From: DASYDU01 sp050248495 | GTDB lineage: Bacteria; Planctomycetota; Planctomycetia; Pirellulales; Lacipirellulaceae | Assembly (NCBI GenBank): GCA_050248495.1 | Contig: JBFWSG010000015.1 | Coordinates: forward strand, 1-64,000 | Direction of reading: 5' to 3' | Length of the DNA: 64,000 bases | Part shown: positions 62,434-64,000 of the stretch, piece by piece | How positions within the stretch are numbered: the stretch's first letter is position 1 | Layout of the letters: every line of letters begins with the position of its first letter | The notes under the pieces: model-generated | Told to the model about the DNA's origin: nothing | Seen by the model: the letters and a program-made list of their open reading frames with translations, nothing else | The model's database searches: none | Made by a program: the position numbers and the translations under genes

Positions 62434-64000
62434 ATGCCAGCCAATCCAGACAACGCGAACCTGCCCCTCGACGCCGATGGCGCCGACGCCGGATCGTCTT
62501 CGGACCTCGTGTTCACGATGTTCCATTGGCTGCGGATCGCGCGGTACCGCAAGAACACGATCATCACCACGCTCTGCCTCGCCACGATCGCCGGCGCCGC
62601 CTACTACGCCCTCGCCCCGCGTTACTACGCTTCGACCGCCAAGCTGCTCATCATCCAGCGTTCTGGCGACAACCTGGCGATGGTCAGCGAACAGCAGACG
62701 CTCGACAACACGATGGCCACGCACCAGGAGCTGGTGACCAGCCCCGTCGTCATCCAGGCCGCCCTCGAACACTTGCTGCCCGAACACCGTGTCGACTTAC
62801 TCAACACGCCGCCGCAGTTCTGGAGCGAAGAGATCGCAAAGCACCTTTCGGCCACCACGACGCGGAAGACCAATTTCATCCAGGTCACTTACCGCTCCCG
62901 TTCGCCCGAGGCGGCGGCCGGCGTCGTGAGCGCCGTCGTGCAGTCGTACCTGGGCTTCGTCGACGGCACCCACAAAGGCACCGCCAGCGAAGTACTTGCC
63001 GGCCTCACCCAGGAGCTTCGGTCGGTCGAGCGCGATATCGAGGTCAAGCAGCAGGAGTTGCAACAAAATCGCCAGCGCGTCGGTTCGCTCACGATTCGCA
63101 AAGACGACGGCATCGTCCACCCCACGATTCAGCGGGCCCTCCAACTGAGCGAAGCCTTGACCAAGGCCCAGGAAGACCGACTCAACATGGAGCGGCAGCA
63201 TGAAGCGATCCAACAAGCCATCGCCAGCGGCGGCGACCTGCAGCCTTGTCTGGCCAGCCTCGAAGAAACCGTCGGCAAGCAAATGATGGTCTCCGCTCTT
63301 GGCCTCTCCACCGAAGACCTGCAGCTCATCCGCGACAACCAGCAAAAGCTCTTCGACGCGCAGCAGGAACTCAAATCCCTTTCGCAGTTTTACGGCCCGG
63401 CCCACCCCAAAATCGCCGAGCTCAACGAGCGCGTTCGCTCGACCGAAGCCTTCCTGGCCAGCTACCGCACCAATTCCGGCAACCGCATGTCCTCGTTCGG
63501 CAGCCAGGAGCTCGGACCGCTGATCGAATCGATGCTCGCGCAATCGGTCGTCCAGGCAAAGCGTAAAGAAGAGCAGCTTGCCAAGTCGTTCGACGCCGCC
63601 CGCAATCAGGCCGCTCAGGAAAGCGGCGACGTTGTGCGGCTCGAGTCGCTCGAACGCGAGGTCATGCGCAAGGAACGATACAAGGACACCCTGGTCGACC
63701 GGATTGGGCGGATCGACCTGCGGCAACTCCAGGCCCCGATCCAGGCCACCGTTGTCCGCGAGCCGCTCCCCGATGAAATTCCCGTCTCGCCGCAGCTGCG
63801 CAACGTCCTGGTGCTCGCGCTCTTTGGCGGGTTCGGCATCGGGGCGCTGATTGTGTACGTCCAGGATGTGCTCGATGACCGCTTCACTTCGCCGGAAGAA
63901 ATGATGGCCCAGCTGTCGGTGCCCGTCCTGGCGATGGTCCGCGAGCTCCAGCAGCTCGGCGGCGCCGGACTCAGCTCGCTCCACACGCACGTCCAGCCGC
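62434..64000 (+). CDS. Polysaccharide chain-length determinant / Wzc-like protein (partial, runs off the window)
   Basis: An open frame from ATG 62434 continues without a stop to the right edge (522 codons seen). The N-terminus has MFHWLRIARYRKNTIITTLC and a first membrane helix, then Wzz-type sequence (YYASTAKLLIIQRSGDNLA). A long coiled-coil region (SVERDIEVKQQELQQNRQRV) follows. The second helix is VLVLALFGGFGIGALIVYVQ, then DDRFTSPEEMMAQLSVPVLA, which leads into the tyrosine-kinase domain of Wzc-type proteins. The kinase domain itself is beyond the window. It would control polymer length and export together with the Wza-like protein. Confidence 0.88.
   Translation, partial: MPANPDNANLPLDADGADAGSSSDLVFTMFHWLRIARYRKNTIITTLCLATIAGAAYYALAPRYYASTAKLLIIQRSGDNLAMVSEQQTLDNTMATHQELVTSPVVIQAALEHLLPEHRVDLLNTPPQFWSEEIAKHLSATTTRKTNFIQVTYRSRSPEAAAGVVSAVVQSYLGFVDGTHKGTASEVLAGLTQELRSVERDIEVKQQELQQNRQRVGSLTIRKDDGIVHPTIQRALQLSEALTKAQEDRLNMERQHEAIQQAIASGGDLQPCLASLEETVGKQMMVSALGLSTEDLQLIRDNQQKLFDAQQELKSLSQFYGPAHPKIAELNERVRSTEAFLASYRTNSGNRMSSFGSQELGPLIESMLAQSVVQAKRKEEQLAKSFDAARNQAAQESGDVVRLESLEREVMRKERYKDTLVDRIGRIDLRQLQAPIQATVVREPLPDEIPVSPQLRNVLVLALFGGFGIGALIVYVQDVLDDRFTSPEEMMAQLSVPVLAMVRELQQLGGAGLSSLHTHVQP

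Noticed and set aside
62797..63990. 397-codon open frame on the minus strand
   Set aside because: Lies opposite the Wzc-like gene, whose plus-strand frame is open to the window edge and carries clear Wzz/Wzc features.

Overview
The window looks like a chromosomal segment from a planctomycete, probably of the Pirellulales type. The reasons are a PEP-CTERM/exosortase sorting locus with several VPE/VPEP-tailed surface proteins, a dockerin-like PEP-CTERM protein, a large surface subtilase whose N-terminus resembles the LEPR-xLL type, an HDOD/receiver protein, and many conserved proteins of planctomycete flavour. No rRNA, tRNA or CRISPR array was recognised. By eye the first ~21 kb is clearly less GC-rich than the remaining 43 kb.

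Layout. (1) 1-2.2 kb is an insertion-sequence graveyard: the start of an IS3-type OrfA, an IS256-type relic and a frameshifted IS5-type relic, with one methyltransferase in between. (2) 2.6-13.5 kb is the sorting locus. It holds a FeeM-like N-acyl amino acid synthase, an EpsI-like protein, an exosortase fused to a ~1400-residue TPR region, two paralogous PEP-CTERM proteins with a Cys...Gln thioester-domain-like signature and sigma54-like promoters, and a dockerin-like PEP-CTERM protein. (3) 14.2-20.6 kb is a tight plus-strand operon containing all four activities for GDP-D-glycero-alpha-D-manno-heptose (HddA, GmhA, and an HddC-GmhB fusion), with a GT4 glycosyltransferase, an extended SDR and a GalE-like epimerase. 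(4) 21-32.5 kb is housekeeping and conserved material: a glycine-rich RRM protein, GNAT, HDOD regulator, RNase III, PdxJ, KDPG aldolase and a DUF4114-like PEP-CTERM protein. (5) 31-36 kb looks like uronate catabolism: GH88-like hydrolase, SDR, KDG-kinase-like PfkB protein and KDPG aldolase. (6) 36-42.4 kb looks like the lower part of reductive pyrimidine/beta-alanine catabolism: omega-aminotransferase, NCS1 transporter, beta-ureidopropionase-like hydrolase and MmsA-like dehydrogenase. (7) 42.5-50 kb is mixed: an isopropylmalate-dehydrogenase-family enzyme, a DEDD exonuclease, an MNT/HEPN pair with a frameshifted HEPN gene and a promoter/operator at its start codon, an SGNH hydrolase, MiaE, an SDR and dihydroorotase. 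(8) 50.3-53.4 kb encodes a subtilase with 47-residue tandem repeats. (9) 53.4-64 kb is a second polysaccharide locus: PglE-like aminotransferase, PglC-PglD-type fusion, glycosyltransferases, a Wzy-like polymerase and a Wzx-like flippase on the minus strand, divergent from Wza-like and Wzc-like export genes; the last runs off the window.

The unifying theme is the cell surface: two polysaccharide loci flank a protein-sorting system and several of its likely substrates. A second theme is a set of intergenic, internally repetitive, hairpin-forming segments (near 27.75, 29.25, 34.7, 42.45, 47.1 and 47.75 kb). They share architecture but not sequence.
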